From assembly GCA_002495645.1 (NCBI GenBank), contig DAGF01000110.1:1-26314 (forward strand): DNA of 26,314 nucleotides, read 5' to 3'. Below the pieces are notes generated by a model. That model saw only the letters and a list, made by a program, of their open reading frames with translations. It did no database searches and was not told the origin of the DNA. A program made the position numbers and the translations under genes. The stretch comes from Euryarchaeota archaeon UBA549 (GTDB taxonomy: Archaea; Thermoplasmatota; Poseidoniia; Poseidoniales; Poseidoniaceae). The first letter of the stretch is position 1; every line of letters begins with the position of its first letter. Shown piece by piece: positions 1 to 8,201 of the stretch.

Positions 1-114
1 GACGACGATGACGACGACGACCACGACGACGATTCCACCGAAGAAGAAGCCGAAGAGGCAGAAGCTGAGGAAGAAGAGGAGGACGCCCCTCCTGAAGAAA
101 AGAAGAAATTTTGA
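1..114 (+). CDS. C-terminal end of an acidic protein (5' truncated)
   Basis: The first reading frame is open from base 1 and ends at a TGA at 112-114. The 37 visible residues are almost all Asp and Glu: a run of Asp broken by one His, then Glu/Ala, ending in Pro-Pro-Glu-Glu and a short Lys cluster before Phe. This is a disordered acidic tail. The folded part lies outside the window, so the family cannot be named. The downstream gene starts 11 bases later with its ribosome binding site (GAGGTGA, 113-119) overlapping this stop codon, so the two are probably co-transcribed. The next protein ends in a Lys-rich tail, so an electrostatic partnership is possible but is pure inference. Confidence 0.6.
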   Translation, partial: DDDDDDDHDDDSTEEEAEEAEAEEEEEDAPPEEKKKF

Positions 115-125
115 GGTGAAGAAAA

Positions 126-2204
126 ATGTGGGAACATCGCAGCGTATCAGACAAATCATTCCAAGAAACCGGCCGAATTTTGCCCAACGAGACGTATGTC
201 AAGTTGATGGACGAAGTTGAAGCCGTGGTCACCCGAGCACAAGACGACAAGTTCGACGCCGAGACCTTCTTGACCTACATTCCTCGCAAGGGGCCGTGGG
301 AAGAAATTCCAGCATCGGACCACTCCAAGGCCGACGCCCGAACTCGTTACATCGGTCCAGCGAGCGCTAAACTCCTCAACACCAACTTGGTCTTGGGCTC
401 GTCATGGATTGACTCGGACCGTTTCAAGTACGAGCGAAGGATCACCAACCTCGCCGACTACCTGAAGCAGAAAACCATCATCAACGCCAACATGTGGACG
501 CCCAAGCAGTTGTTCACCACGCAGACGTTCTTCTTCTGCTCAACCGGTGACGAAGAGCGCATGGGCGGCGCCATCCTCGAAGGCGACACCCGCAACGACG
601 ACCACCTGTTCCTCGGAACGGAAGGCAAGGAATTCCCCGAGTGGGAAGTCATCCTTTGGGGTCTTGGCCACCGTGGTGTCGTTCCCGACTCCGACCCGCT
701 CGACCGTGTCTACTACCCGTCGTTGATGCACCGCAACGTGTCGTTCAACAACCGACTGGGATGGACTCGCTACTCTCCAGCCGGTTTCGGAAAGGACGCA
801 TCAGGCTACTTGATGACCCGCCCCAACACATGGATTTGGCCCGCTGTCAACGGCAACCGTGAGACGGCCACCGCCTTCAACCTCCTCGTGAACCTCCCCG
901 ACCGAAGCTCTTCCTTTGGCGAAGAAGGAATCTCTGACGTGTTCATGACGACCGGTAAGACGTCTCTCTACACGCTGATGGGTATGATGCAATCGTCCAC
1001 TGTTCGCCAAGCCTTTGGCGCAGGTTCAGAGATGGTTCCATTGGAATTCCACTGCATTGAGCCTGGACTTGACGAGTGGATCGGCAACTCCAGCGACGAG
1101 GACAAGTACAGCCGCCTGTTCGAAGTCTGTGCTACTCTCGGCTATGTCTTGACCGACCCACACATCGGTACCCTCGGTGGTGCTGCAAAGCGCCGCCGCC
1201 TCATCATGTACCCCTCGGACCAAGGCAACCTCTTGACCTGTGCCAACGCCAGTCAGGTGGCTGACCACGCCCTCAAGTCAAACTACGATGCGACGGTGTT
1301 CACCAAACTTGACCAGGCCGACTTCATGAACCGAGTCACTCGCCGATTCAAGGCCTACGCCGACCTTGTTGCTGCCTCTGATGTCGCTCGTGGCGCTCGT
1401 TGGATCAGCCAAGCCGATGTCGACGGCGAGAAGATGATTGGACCCAACGTCCACTCCATCCTCTCCGTTCGCGGCTATGACATCCTCAACATGGATGAAT
1501 ACCTGAACACGTTCAACGATGTGTCGGCAGCTCCAGAGCGCTTGATGCGCCGCATCATCCAAACCGTGGCCACCAACGCCCTGAAGACGGTCTACCCAGT
1601 TGACATGCTGGGCGAATCCTCCGGTCCTGCACCGTTTGAGCACATCTTCAACTCGCCCGACGATAACCCGCTTGTGTACTACACCGATGTGCGTTTCTTG
1701 GTTCCAACTTCCATTGACAAGTTGCGCTTCCAAACCGCTGCTCGTGGTGCAGACCGCGGTCGAATGCGTGAAGCCTATGCTTCCTTGACCGCCGCCGACC
1801 CCATGACCAGTCTGTCCATCCAAGACCTCTGCCTCCCGTTCTTGGCCGACCTCGGCAAAGACACCTGGCAGACCGGTACCGGCATCAACGAGAACGAGAT
1901 CGTGGTGGAAGTCACCATGGCCGTGAACCCAGCCCGTGTGTGGCGCTCCTACCTCGAGCCCACCATCAAGGAAGTCTTTGACATGCCAAAGGGCGACAAG
2001 GGTACGGCAGCTCAACTCTGGGGCGACGTGTTCATGACCAACGAAGTGCTTCACGACAAGATGCGCAAAGACGGCAACGAGCACTACCTCAACTTGCTCA
2101 AGATGGCCTACCACTGGTCCAACAACGAGGCGCAAAAAGAGCACAAACTCGGAAAGCACGCCAAGAAGCCAGCGGCCAAGAAGTCCACTGCCAAGAAGAA
2201 GTGA
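126..2204 (+). CDS. Unrecognised 692-aa protein with Lys-rich C-terminal tail, probably highly expressed
   Basis: I do not recognise this family. The ATG at 126 follows GAGGTGA with a 6-nt gap, a convincing ribosome binding site. No signal peptide or membrane segment is visible, so a cytosolic protein is expected. The body has normal globular composition, rich in aromatic residues (several Trp and Phe stretches), and the last ~25 residues are a Lys/Ala tail resembling histone H1 tails, which suggests contact with nucleic acid or an acidic partner. Codon use stands out: reading through the gene I found every Asn codon to be AAC, and Lys is overwhelmingly AAG. Neighbours such as purH use AAT and AAA freely. 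Such bias usually marks abundant proteins. It lies between an acidic-tailed protein and a chaperonin homologue. A structural or capsid-like protein cannot be excluded, but nothing else viral is nearby. Confidence 0.85.
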   Translation: MWEHRSVSDKSFQETGRILPNETYVKLMDEVEAVVTRAQDDKFDAETFLTYIPRKGPWEEIPASDHSKADARTRYIGPASAKLLNTNLVLGSSWIDSDRFKYERRITNLADYLKQKTIINANMWTPKQLFTTQTFFFCSTGDEERMGGAILEGDTRNDDHLFLGTEGKEFPEWEVILWGLGHRGVVPDSDPLDRVYYPSLMHRNVSFNNRLGWTRYSPAGFGKDASGYLMTRPNTWIWPAVNGNRETATAFNLLVNLPDRSSSFGEEGISDVFMTTGKTSLYTLMGMMQSSTVRQAFGAGSEMVPLEFHCIEPGLDEWIGNSSDEDKYSRLFEVCATLGYVLTDPHIGTLGGAAKRRRLIMYPSDQGNLLTCANASQVADHALKSNYDATVFTKLDQADFMNRVTRRFKAYADLVAASDVARGARWISQADVDGEKMIGPNVHSILSVRGYDILNMDEYLNTFNDVSAAPERLMRRIIQTVATNALKTVYPVDMLGESSGPAPFEHIFNSPDDNPLVYYTDVRFLVPTSIDKLRFQTAARGADRGRMREAYASLTAADPMTSLSIQDLCLPFLADLGKDTWQTGTGINENEIVVEVTMAVNPARVWRSYLEPTIKEVFDMPKGDKGTAAQLWGDVFMTNEVLHDKMRKDGNEHYLNLLKMAYHWSNNEAQKEHKLGKHAKKPAAKKSTAKKK

Positions 2205-2231
2205 GTTCATCCTGAATAAGGATTGAAGAAC

Positions 2232-2248
2232 AAGAGGCCCCGCCTCTT
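2232..2248 (+). promoter_or_regulatory. Perfect 7-bp hairpin just upstream of the chaperonin start
   Basis: AAGAGGC and GCCTCTT form a perfect inverted repeat around a CCC loop. It ends 5 nt before the ATG at 2254. The GAGG that might serve as a ribosome binding site lies in the left arm, so the stem could hide it. There is no T-tract after it, which argues against a terminator. Its function is inferred from position only. Confidence 0.4.
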
Positions 2249-2253
2249 ACATC

Positions 2254-3837
2254 ATGGCGAACGGTAACGACGGCAGTGGGCGTGCCCCCGTTGCCATCGT
2301 TCGACCCACCACCACGGTCACGAGCGGTGTGGGCGTTACGCAAAAACTCGTGACTGCTGCGGTTGCATTTGGCGACCTCATGCAGGGTACCTTTGGGCCG
2401 AAAGGCCTCGACAAAATGCTCTACAAAACCAACGGCGAAACGGCCGTGACCAACGATGGCGCAAAAATCGTCGCTGAACTCCTCGTGAAACACCCTGCCG
2501 CCAAAGCCTTCGTCCAGTTGGCCGACGCTCAAGAACAAGCTTGCGGCGACGGCGTTACCGGCTGTCTTCTCTTTGCCAGTGAGTTGATGCGAGAAGCCGG
2601 CCGATTGTTGGAACGCGGACTTCATCCCCTCGTCTGCATCCAAGGGTTTCAATCGGCTTTGGATGTGGCATTGACCCATCTCGAGGACCTTTCCGAGCCG
2701 TTGACCGAAGGCGATAGCCGCCTTGATGCAGTTGCACAAACGGCCATGACCGGGACTTCCGCCGACACCGGCGACGACACACTTTCTTCCCTGCTTGTTC
2801 AAGCGCTTCGGACCGTGAGTTCATCCGATGGCGTGGATTTCGAAGACGTTCGTATGGCCAAGCGGACCCAAGGCAACCTCTTCGACACGCGATTGGTTGA
2901 CGGCCTTGTTCTCGACACTGCCTTGTCGTTGGACCGCCTCCCCCGTCGTCTTGAGAACGGAACGGTGCTGGCGTTGACCTGTCCGCTTGACCAGGAAGAA
3001 ACGGTTCGTGAAACGGAGATTGAAGTTGAAGACGCCGAGCAGTGGATGGCCTTTGTCGAAGCGCGAGATGCGTTGTTGAAAGGCAAGGTCGACACCGTGC
3101 TGGCCACAGGAGCGACCGCTATCTTCAGTGCCGAGTCCATTGAGCCCAGTATCGTCCACGCCCTCACCGATGCCGGATGTTTTGTCCTCGGCGGTCTTGA
3201 ACGAGCAGGGGTCGAGGACATTGCTCAAGGTTCAGGCGCCACCATGTGCGACCATCTTGACGATGTTGATGCGTCCATGTTGGGCACCTTCGCCTCGTTG
3301 GAGGTTGAAACAGGAGAGGGGCTTGACGGTCGACGAGAACGTCTCTGTCTTCGATTTGGAGATGACGCCGGATTGGTTACCATCGATGTTGGTGGCGGGG
3401 ACGGAGCTGCGGTTGAGGAAACCATTCGGGGACTGTACGATGCGCTCCGTTCCACTTCGTTGGCAATGAAAACCAAGGCGATTGTTCGTGGAGGTGGAAG
3501 TTTCCACATGGGCGCTTCCTTGGTGGTCAAAGAGGCCGCTGAACACCAAGCAGGACGAGAACGCTTGGCCATGGAAGCCTTCGCTCGAGCACTGGAAAAC
3601 ATTCCTTCCACGTTGGCTCAGAACGCTGGCGTTGACCGCTTAGACACCTTGCTTGCACTGCGCGCCGAACACCGCCGAGGCTCTCAACATGCAGGAATTG
3701 ATGCAAATGGAAAGGTGGCCGAAATCACTGAAACATGGCTGCCCGCCGAAACACTGCATCATGCCCTTGAATCGGCTACCGAAACCGCTTGTGGTTTGTT
3801 GCGTGTTGACCAAGTCATTTCAGCCCGAGGCGACTGA
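2254..3837 (+). CDS. Divergent group II chaperonin (thermosome/TCP-1 family) subunit
   Basis: This is a TCP-1/cpn60 family protein; canonical members form double-ring ATP-driven folding chambers in the cytosol. The family motifs are in order: FGPKG at residues 47-51, TNDGA at 66-70, the nucleotide motif at 98-102, an apical domain of about 150 residues in the middle, DALR at ~396 and RGGG at ~412-415. The last 100 residues (LAMEAFA, NAGVDRLD, AGID) also match the thermosome pattern. Length (527 aa) is normal. The nucleotide motif reads GDGVTG where thermosomes have GDGTT. The Asp (D99) is kept but the first Thr is Val. The sequence is also Glu-poor and irregular in the apical part. I read it as a specialised or accessory paralogue rather than the main thermosome. 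It may be coupled to the 692-aa gene, 49 bases upstream on the same strand. Confidence 0.88.
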   Translation: MANGNDGSGRAPVAIVRPTTTVTSGVGVTQKLVTAAVAFGDLMQGTFGPKGLDKMLYKTNGETAVTNDGAKIVAELLVKHPAAKAFVQLADAQEQACGDGVTGCLLFASELMREAGRLLERGLHPLVCIQGFQSALDVALTHLEDLSEPLTEGDSRLDAVAQTAMTGTSADTGDDTLSSLLVQALRTVSSSDGVDFEDVRMAKRTQGNLFDTRLVDGLVLDTALSLDRLPRRLENGTVLALTCPLDQEETVRETEIEVEDAEQWMAFVEARDALLKGKVDTVLATGATAIFSAESIEPSIVHALTDAGCFVLGGLERAGVEDIAQGSGATMCDHLDDVDASMLGTFASLEVETGEGLDGRRERLCLRFGDDAGLVTIDVGGGDGAAVEETIRGLYDALRSTSLAMKTKAIVRGGGSFHMGASLVVKEAAEHQAGRERLAMEAFARALENIPSTLAQNAGVDRLDTLLALRAEHRRGSQHAGIDANGKVAEITETWLPAETLHHALESATETACGLLRVDQVISARGD

Positions 3838-3910
3838 ACATTTACCGAAAAGCGCGTGTCGCTAGGTTCAAGTGCATCCGACGGGGCAAGTGCGATAACG
3901 GGTTCACGCC

Positions 3911-5551
3911 ATGAATGCCGTTTTCTCGCCACCCCGTGCCCTCCTCAGCGTGTGGGACAAAACTGGAATTGTTGACTTCGCGAAGGGGCTTGCTGCCCTT
4001 GGATTTGAACTCGTTTCAACAGGCGGAACCGCCCGCACCTTGACGGAAGCAGGCCTTGAGGTTCGCTTGGTTTCTGACCTGACACAGCATCCGGAAATCT
4101 TTGATGGCCGCGTAAAATCCCTTCACCCTGCAATTCACGGCCCGTTGCTCGCACGCCTGCACCAAGAGGCCGATGCGACCGAACTTCACCGTCTTGGATA
4201 TGCACCGATTCGCGTGGTCGCCTGCAATTTGTACCCCTTTGGCGATGCTGCAGCCAAGCAACCTCCTCTTTCAGATGACGAACTCTTGGAAATGATCGAC
4301 ATTGGCGGGCCGACCATGGTGCGAGCCTCGGCCAAAAATCACCAACACGTCCTGATCGCCACCAATCCTTCAACATACGAACGAATCCTGCAGGCTCTGC
4401 AAACCACAGACGACATCTCGTCAATTTCCATGGACCTCCGTCGCTCCTTGGCTCTCGAAGCCTTTGAGCACACGGCTTCCTATGATGTGGCCATCGCTCA
4501 GGAATTGCACCGGCGAACCGTCGGGGACCCTGCCCACGGCTCTACCATGGACGAGCAGCGTGACCGATTACCCGCGAGCATGCTTGCTGCCAGCCATCGA
4601 GTGAGCACGCTGCGATACGGCGAAAACGGCCACCAAGCCGCAGCCCTGTACGTGAACCACGACGCACCCAACGGCCACAACACCCTCGTGACCGCTCACG
4701 TTGAGGGAGGGAAGGCGATGTCTTACAACAACTACAGCGATGCGGATGCAACCCTTCGCTTGTGTCGGTCCTTGTCCACCGATGAGTGGCCAGCAACGCC
4801 TCACGCCTGTGTGATTGTCAAACACAACAATCCCTGCGGAGCAGCACTCGGCGCAACGCAGCGTGAAGCGTTTGAAATGGCGCTTGCCAGCGACCCCGAG
4901 TCCGCCTTTGGTTCCATCATTTGTTTCAATGAAATTGTGGAGGCGTCGACCGCTGAGGCCGTGGGCGATTTATTCGTTGAAGTCATGATGGCGCCGGGTT
5001 ATACCGATGAAGCCAAGGCGACGCTGATGCAGAAGAAGAACCGACGACTTCTAACCATCGATTCTCCCGGCAATCGCTTGGAACCGCTCCAACGGCAGGT
5101 TGTCAGAAAACCCATCGAAGGAGGCGTTTTGGTTCAAACTGAGGAGCCCCCAATTATTGATTGGGAAAAGGCCACGACGGTCACCGATGCACAACCAACA
5201 CAGGAACAAATTGACAGCATGAAATTCGCCGTTCGCGTGTGTGAACAAGTCAAATCAAACGCCATCGTGATGGTTCAAGGAACCGCAACCGTAGGAATTG
5301 GTCCGGGCCAAACCAGCCGTGTCGAAGCCGTCAAAATTGCAGCGCGGCGAGCGGGCGAACGCGCCCAGAACTGCGTGCTGGCTTCAGACGCCTTCTTTCC
5401 GTTCAAGGATGGATTGGAGCAGGCTGCTGATGCCGGTGCGACTGCCATCGTACAACCAGGCGGCTCCATTCGAGACCAGGAAGTCATCGACGAAGCAAAC
5501 GCGAGGGGCATTGCCATGCTCTTCACAGGCCACCGTCTGTTCCGGCACTGA
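3911..5551 (+). CDS. purH: Bifunctional AICAR transformylase / IMP cyclohydrolase
   Basis: PurH catalyses the last two steps of IMP synthesis: formylation of AICAR with 10-formyl-tetrahydrofolate, then ring closure. The N-terminal cyclohydrolase (MGS-like) domain shows SVWDKTG, STGGTA and the FDGRVKSLHP block. The C-terminal transformylase domain shows LRYGENGHQ, the VKHNNPCGA active-site block and a terminal PGGSIRD segment. The 546-aa length is slightly over the usual 510-530. The ATG at 3911 puts the family start in register, with the SVWDKTG motif near residue 13. No clear ribosome binding site or TATA box is visible in the 73-base gap upstream. Many archaea use PurP and PurO for these steps, so a fused PurH fits folate-dependent purine synthesis, as does the purN gene nearby. 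Confidence 0.96.
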   Translation: MNAVFSPPRALLSVWDKTGIVDFAKGLAALGFELVSTGGTARTLTEAGLEVRLVSDLTQHPEIFDGRVKSLHPAIHGPLLARLHQEADATELHRLGYAPIRVVACNLYPFGDAAAKQPPLSDDELLEMIDIGGPTMVRASAKNHQHVLIATNPSTYERILQALQTTDDISSISMDLRRSLALEAFEHTASYDVAIAQELHRRTVGDPAHGSTMDEQRDRLPASMLAASHRVSTLRYGENGHQAAALYVNHDAPNGHNTLVTAHVEGGKAMSYNNYSDADATLRLCRSLSTDEWPATPHACVIVKHNNPCGAALGATQREAFEMALASDPESAFGSIICFNEIVEASTAEAVGDLFVEVMMAPGYTDEAKATLMQKKNRRLLTIDSPGNRLEPLQRQVVRKPIEGGVLVQTEEPPIIDWEKATTVTDAQPTQEQIDSMKFAVRVCEQVKSNAIVMVQGTATVGIGPGQTSRVEAVKIAARRAGERAQNCVLASDAFFPFKDGLEQAADAGATAIVQPGGSIRDQEVIDEANARGIAMLFTGHRLFRH

Positions 5552-5574
5552 ACCGCTCAACGATGAGTCATTGA

Positions 5575-6087
5575 TCATGCCGTGGTTGGTACACGCCAGC
5601 CCACCCACCAAATACCGATGACGGCAACGATGGTGATGGTGGTTTGCCCAAATCCAGGGTCACCCAGTTGGGTGATGTACCAGATGGAAGCAGCCGAAAC
5701 CAGAGCGATTAAACCACATATGGCAATTTTTGAATGAAGCGGCAACGCTCTTCCAGACCGATAATAACCCAAGAGCAACGAGCCAAAGAGAGGATTGGTT
5801 AGCAACCAGTGAAACAATTTTTGCGATGAGCGGCCATAACAGTAGGCGGCTGCTACCAACCACGAGGTGGTGGGCCATCCCGGAAGAATGACGCCAATGA
5901 CCGCGAACACAACGAAGATGCTGCCAATGACCACCCAAATCGTGCGCACCAAGGGGTTGGCACTTGGCTTGTGCAGGGCAAGAACCGTCTCAATGACTTC
6001 GCTATCGGTCAAGGGTTCATACTGCTCTGCAAGAGCGTCTGCAGCCTCCTTTCGTTGGGTCGCTGAGGATACGGCGAGTTCAGACAT
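5575..6087 (-). CDS. DUF454 / YbaN-type membrane protein
   Basis: This is a small integral membrane protein of 170 residues. After a ~45-residue hydrophilic N-terminus there is a first membrane segment leading into VIGVILPGWPTT, then CYGRSS, the HWLLTNPLFG block and a YYRSGRALP turn. All are hallmarks of the DUF454 (YbaN) family. Two further hydrophobic segments close the protein. The biochemical function of the family is not established. The ATG is preceded by GAGG with a 4-nt gap on the minus strand. The gene converges on purH (24 bases between stops) and diverges from purN. The N-terminal extension is longer than the usual family member and may be archaeal-specific. Confidence 0.85.
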   Translation of the reverse strand: MSELAVSSATQRKEAADALAEQYEPLTDSEVIETVLALHKPSANPLVRTIWVVIGSIFVVFAVIGVILPGWPTTSWLVAAAYCYGRSSQKLFHWLLTNPLFGSLLLGYYRSGRALPLHSKIAICGLIALVSAASIWYITQLGDPGFGQTTITIVAVIGIWWVGWRVPTTA

Positions 6088-6174
6088 GTATCCTCAAGCC
6101 TAACCCAAGGCCAACTTCGGTAAAATCCTTCTTGGTATGGAAAGGGTTGAAACATCGTCCAACTTGGGCGAACC

Positions 6175-6855
6175 ATGGAATCAGGTGTCGTTGGCGGCCG
6201 TGTTGCTACGAGCACGGCTCCACTGCGTTGCGCCGTGTTCGTCTCTGGTTCGGGGAGTGGCATGGAAGCCATGGTGTTGGCCCAACGGCGATTTGATTTA
6301 CCGCACGAAACAACCGTCGTCGTTTCCAATCACGCTTCGATTGAAGGGCTCAAGCGAGCGGAGAAACTTGGGATACCGACCGTGGTTGTTGAACGGACCA
6401 GCGGTGAACGTTCTTTGACGCGAGAGGAGCATGAAGCAGCGGTGATGGAACAACTTGCCCCCTACGATGTAGAATTCATCGTGCTTTCGGGCTATATGCG
6501 ACTCCTGTCTCCGGTTTTTCTCACTCAATGGGAGCGCCGGGTGGTCAATATTCATCCCTCGTTGTTACCGAATTTCCCAGGTGCTCACGCCCATCGCGAC
6601 GTGCTTGCTGCTCATGCAAAACTGTCGGGATGCACGGTTCATTTGGTGGATGAGGGCATGGACACCGGTGCGATTCTTGCTCAATCCCCTGTCCCCGTGT
6701 TCCCTGAAGACGATGAATCCTCACTCAGTCAGCGTGTCAAAATCGAAGAACATCGCCTCTATCCACGTGTTTTGACATGGATTGCCGAGGGCCGCGTGCG
6801 TTTTACGGCTGACGGTCTGAAAGTTGAGGGTGTTGAAGGTCGCTTGGTCGATTGA
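6175..6855 (+). CDS. purN: Phosphoribosylglycinamide formyltransferase
   Basis: PurN transfers a formyl group from 10-formyl-tetrahydrofolate to GAR, the third step of purine synthesis, in the cytosol. The Rossmann start reads CAVFVSGSGSG. The usual Asn of GxGSN is Gly here. The catalytic set is present: N125 and H127 in VNIHPSLLP and D163 in DEGMDTGAIL. Also present are FPGAHAH and SGCTVH. The 226-aa length includes an ~18-residue N-terminal extension compared with typical 190-215-aa PurN, so a later start cannot be ruled out. No strong ribosome binding site precedes the ATG. A TAAAAT element lies at 6121-6126 but is too far for a leaderless start. The 3' end overlaps the convergent mobA-like gene by 53 bases. 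Confidence 0.95.
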   Translation: MESGVVGGRVATSTAPLRCAVFVSGSGSGMEAMVLAQRRFDLPHETTVVVSNHASIEGLKRAEKLGIPTVVVERTSGERSLTREEHEAAVMEQLAPYDVEFIVLSGYMRLLSPVFLTQWERRVVNIHPSLLPNFPGAHAHRDVLAAHAKLSGCTVHLVDEGMDTGAILAQSPVPVFPEDDESSLSQRVKIEEHRLYPRVLTWIAEGRVRFTADGLKVEGVEGRLVD

Positions 6856-7336
6856 AATTGGAAAACGCCGAACGATACCGCCCCACATCCACGGAGGGCA
6901 GACCTTGTACGAGCGAGGTGGCGCTCGTTGCAGATGTGTCCAACACGAGTTTGTGAGGCAGATACGCAAACAAGGGTTGTCGCTGACCGGTTTCATCAAG
7001 GGGGACGCCTCCTCCTGAGGCAGCAGCCAAAAAGGCGCTGATGGCTTCGGGAGAGAGCAAGAACGCATCGCAAGGGATCAAGAGAATGGAGGCTTCCAAT
7101 TGCGAACGAACCCAGGGTATGATGCGGTGCAAACCGTTGAGATGAGGCGGGTCAGCCAACACTTCGCCCCTGAACAACGACGCTCGTTCCTCATCTCCGC
7201 ACAGAACCACGGACCGCTCAACACCCGCCTCAGCCAGACACTGCTTGAGCCGGTCAACGCCTCCGAACATCCTGGCTTTATCCTGGCCCATCCGTCGACT
7301 ACCGCCGCCGGCGAGGATGACGGCTACAACGCTCAT
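6803..7336 (-). CDS. mobA: MobA-like molybdenum cofactor guanylyltransferase
   Basis: The protein opens with VVAVILAGGGSRRMGQDKA, the signature of MobA/MocA nucleotidyltransferases, which transfer GMP from GTP to molybdopterin. The metal-binding Asp sits in LLIPCDAFLLS, and a later LFAYLP matches the family's substrate loop. At 177 aa it is slightly short (MobA is ~190-200). I place the start at the second ATG (7336) because GAGGG precedes it with 6 nt. The first ATG (7342) directly abuts that GAGGG. The gene follows the 69-aa ORF with a gap under 10 bases, so it is the last gene of a four-gene minus-strand cluster. No other molybdenum gene is in the window. A related sugar or cofactor nucleotidyltransferase is the alternative. 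Confidence 0.82.
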   Translation of the reverse strand: MSVVAVILAGGGSRRMGQDKARMFGGVDRLKQCLAEAGVERSVVLCGDEERASLFRGEVLADPPHLNGLHRIIPWVRSQLEASILLIPCDAFLLSPEAISAFLAAASGGGVPLDETGQRQPLFAYLPHKLVLDTSATSATSLVQGLPSVDVGRYRSAFSNFNRPSDLQHPQLSDRQP

Positions 7337-7345
7337 GGTCATCCC

Positions 7346-7555
7346 TCAGTGCATGCTGTCGAGTTCATCAAGGGCTGCTTCGAGTTCAGCAAGCAACCCA
7401 CGAACACGCTGCAACAACGCCTTTCTCTCCCGACTGGAGCGAGCTTCGGGTAGCCACTCAAGGAGACGACGGACATCTTTTGCGTCCCGTTCAACCGTCC
7501 ACTTGAGGACGTTCTCCAAAACGGGGTCATCGGCTGGCAACAAACGCTCGACCAT
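7346..7555 (-). CDS. Small helical protein, unknown function
   Basis: This is a 69-residue ORF between the helical unknown and mobA. The sequence is rich in Leu, Glu and Arg with heptad-like spacing (RRLLEWL, LLQRVRGLLAELEAALDEL), so it is probably a helical hairpin or coiled coil. The frame is open upstream to 7633, overlapping the previous gene by 53 bases, but I prefer the ATG at 7555, which leaves a 25-base gap. An AGGG lies about 9 nt upstream of that ATG. A TTG at 7564 is another possible start. I do not recognise a family. Tight spacing on both sides implies cotranscription with mobA and the upstream genes. Confidence 0.6.
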   Translation of the reverse strand: MVERLLPADDPVLENVLKWTVERDAKDVRRLLEWLPEARSSRERKALLQRVRGLLAELEAALDELDSMH

Positions 7556-7580
7556 GGATATCAACCCTGAAGATGCTCCT

Positions 7581-8201
7581 TCAATGCTCCGCTTCCAACA
7601 ATCGCTGTCGGATGCGCTCAAACATTTCACCACCTGGCGGGGCTGTCTCGATCAGTTGGCGGCAACCCCCCGCTTGGCGGCGAAGCGAGAGGAAGAGCAC
7701 ACAGTATTGGTGCCACTGCGGGCTTTGCTGGGCCGCCGCTTCAAGCCATGCATCGTCGGGAACAGCGTGCCCGCCCCGCACCAACTCTTCGGCGACCTCG
7801 AGGACCACCATCAACGGTTCTTGCCGTTGCAAAAGATGGATGAATGCCATCCAAGGGTCTTGGCCAATATCGCTGGCATCTAGATTGGCCAAAAGCAGGC
7901 CAGCCATGCTCAAATCTTCCCGACCGTGCCGTTTCCACAAGGCTGGGATGAGTTTCGCTAACGGCCGTTTCCGAGGGGCGTGGGTAAGCATCCATGAGGC
8001 AATTTGTCGCAGGTCCGGGAGCGGTGTGCCGATGTGAAACCGAAAACCGGCATCCGTCATGGTGACATCTGTCCGTGGTTTGTTGGCGAAATCACCCACA
8101 CAGACGCTGTATGCCTCTTTGAGAAAGCGCAGGCCCCGCCGCTTTGATTTCAACCGTTGAGATGGTTGGCGCTCAAGCCAATCATCCAGCAGGGGGTTCA
8201 A
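7581..8201 (-). CDS. All-helical protein, possibly HEAT/AlkD-like
   Basis: A 206-residue soluble protein starting at TTG (8201). The TTG is supported by GAGGGTGA with a 6-nt gap. It overlaps the upstream stop as TTGA, a 4-base overlap typical of translational coupling. The region around residues 65-115 (ALWKRHGREDLSMAGLLLANL) resembles the helical repeats of AlkD-type DNA alkylation repair proteins, where an LW...E...A..LL pattern is common. The match is weak and the catalytic residues of that family cannot be confirmed by eye. The N-terminal part, rich in Arg and Lys (KSKRRGLRFLKEAY), could bind nucleic acid. I treat it as hypothetical with a possible HEAT-like fold. Confidence 0.65.
   Translation of the reverse strand: MNPLLDDWLERQPSQRLKSKRRGLRFLKEAYSVCVGDFANKPRTDVTMTDAGFRFHIGTPLPDLRQIASWMLTHAPRKRPLAKLIPALWKRHGREDLSMAGLLLANLDASDIGQDPWMAFIHLLQRQEPLMVVLEVAEELVRGGHAVPDDAWLEAAAQQSPQWHQYCVLFLSLRRQAGGCRQLIETAPPGGEMFERIRQRLLEAEH

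Noticed and set aside
126..2204. Viral major capsid protein or provirus
   Set aside because: No terminase, portal, integrase or other viral gene nearby and flanks are housekeeping genes; kept only as an alternative.
1278..2210. 310-residue minus-strand ORF
   Set aside because: Antisense to the strongly biased 692-aa gene; long shadow frames are expected where codons end mostly in C or G.
2232..2248. Rho-independent-style terminator
   Set aside because: No T-tract follows the stem, and it sits within 5 bases of a start codon.
2098..2802. 234-residue minus-strand ORF
   Set aside because: Antisense of the 692-aa gene end and the chaperonin start.
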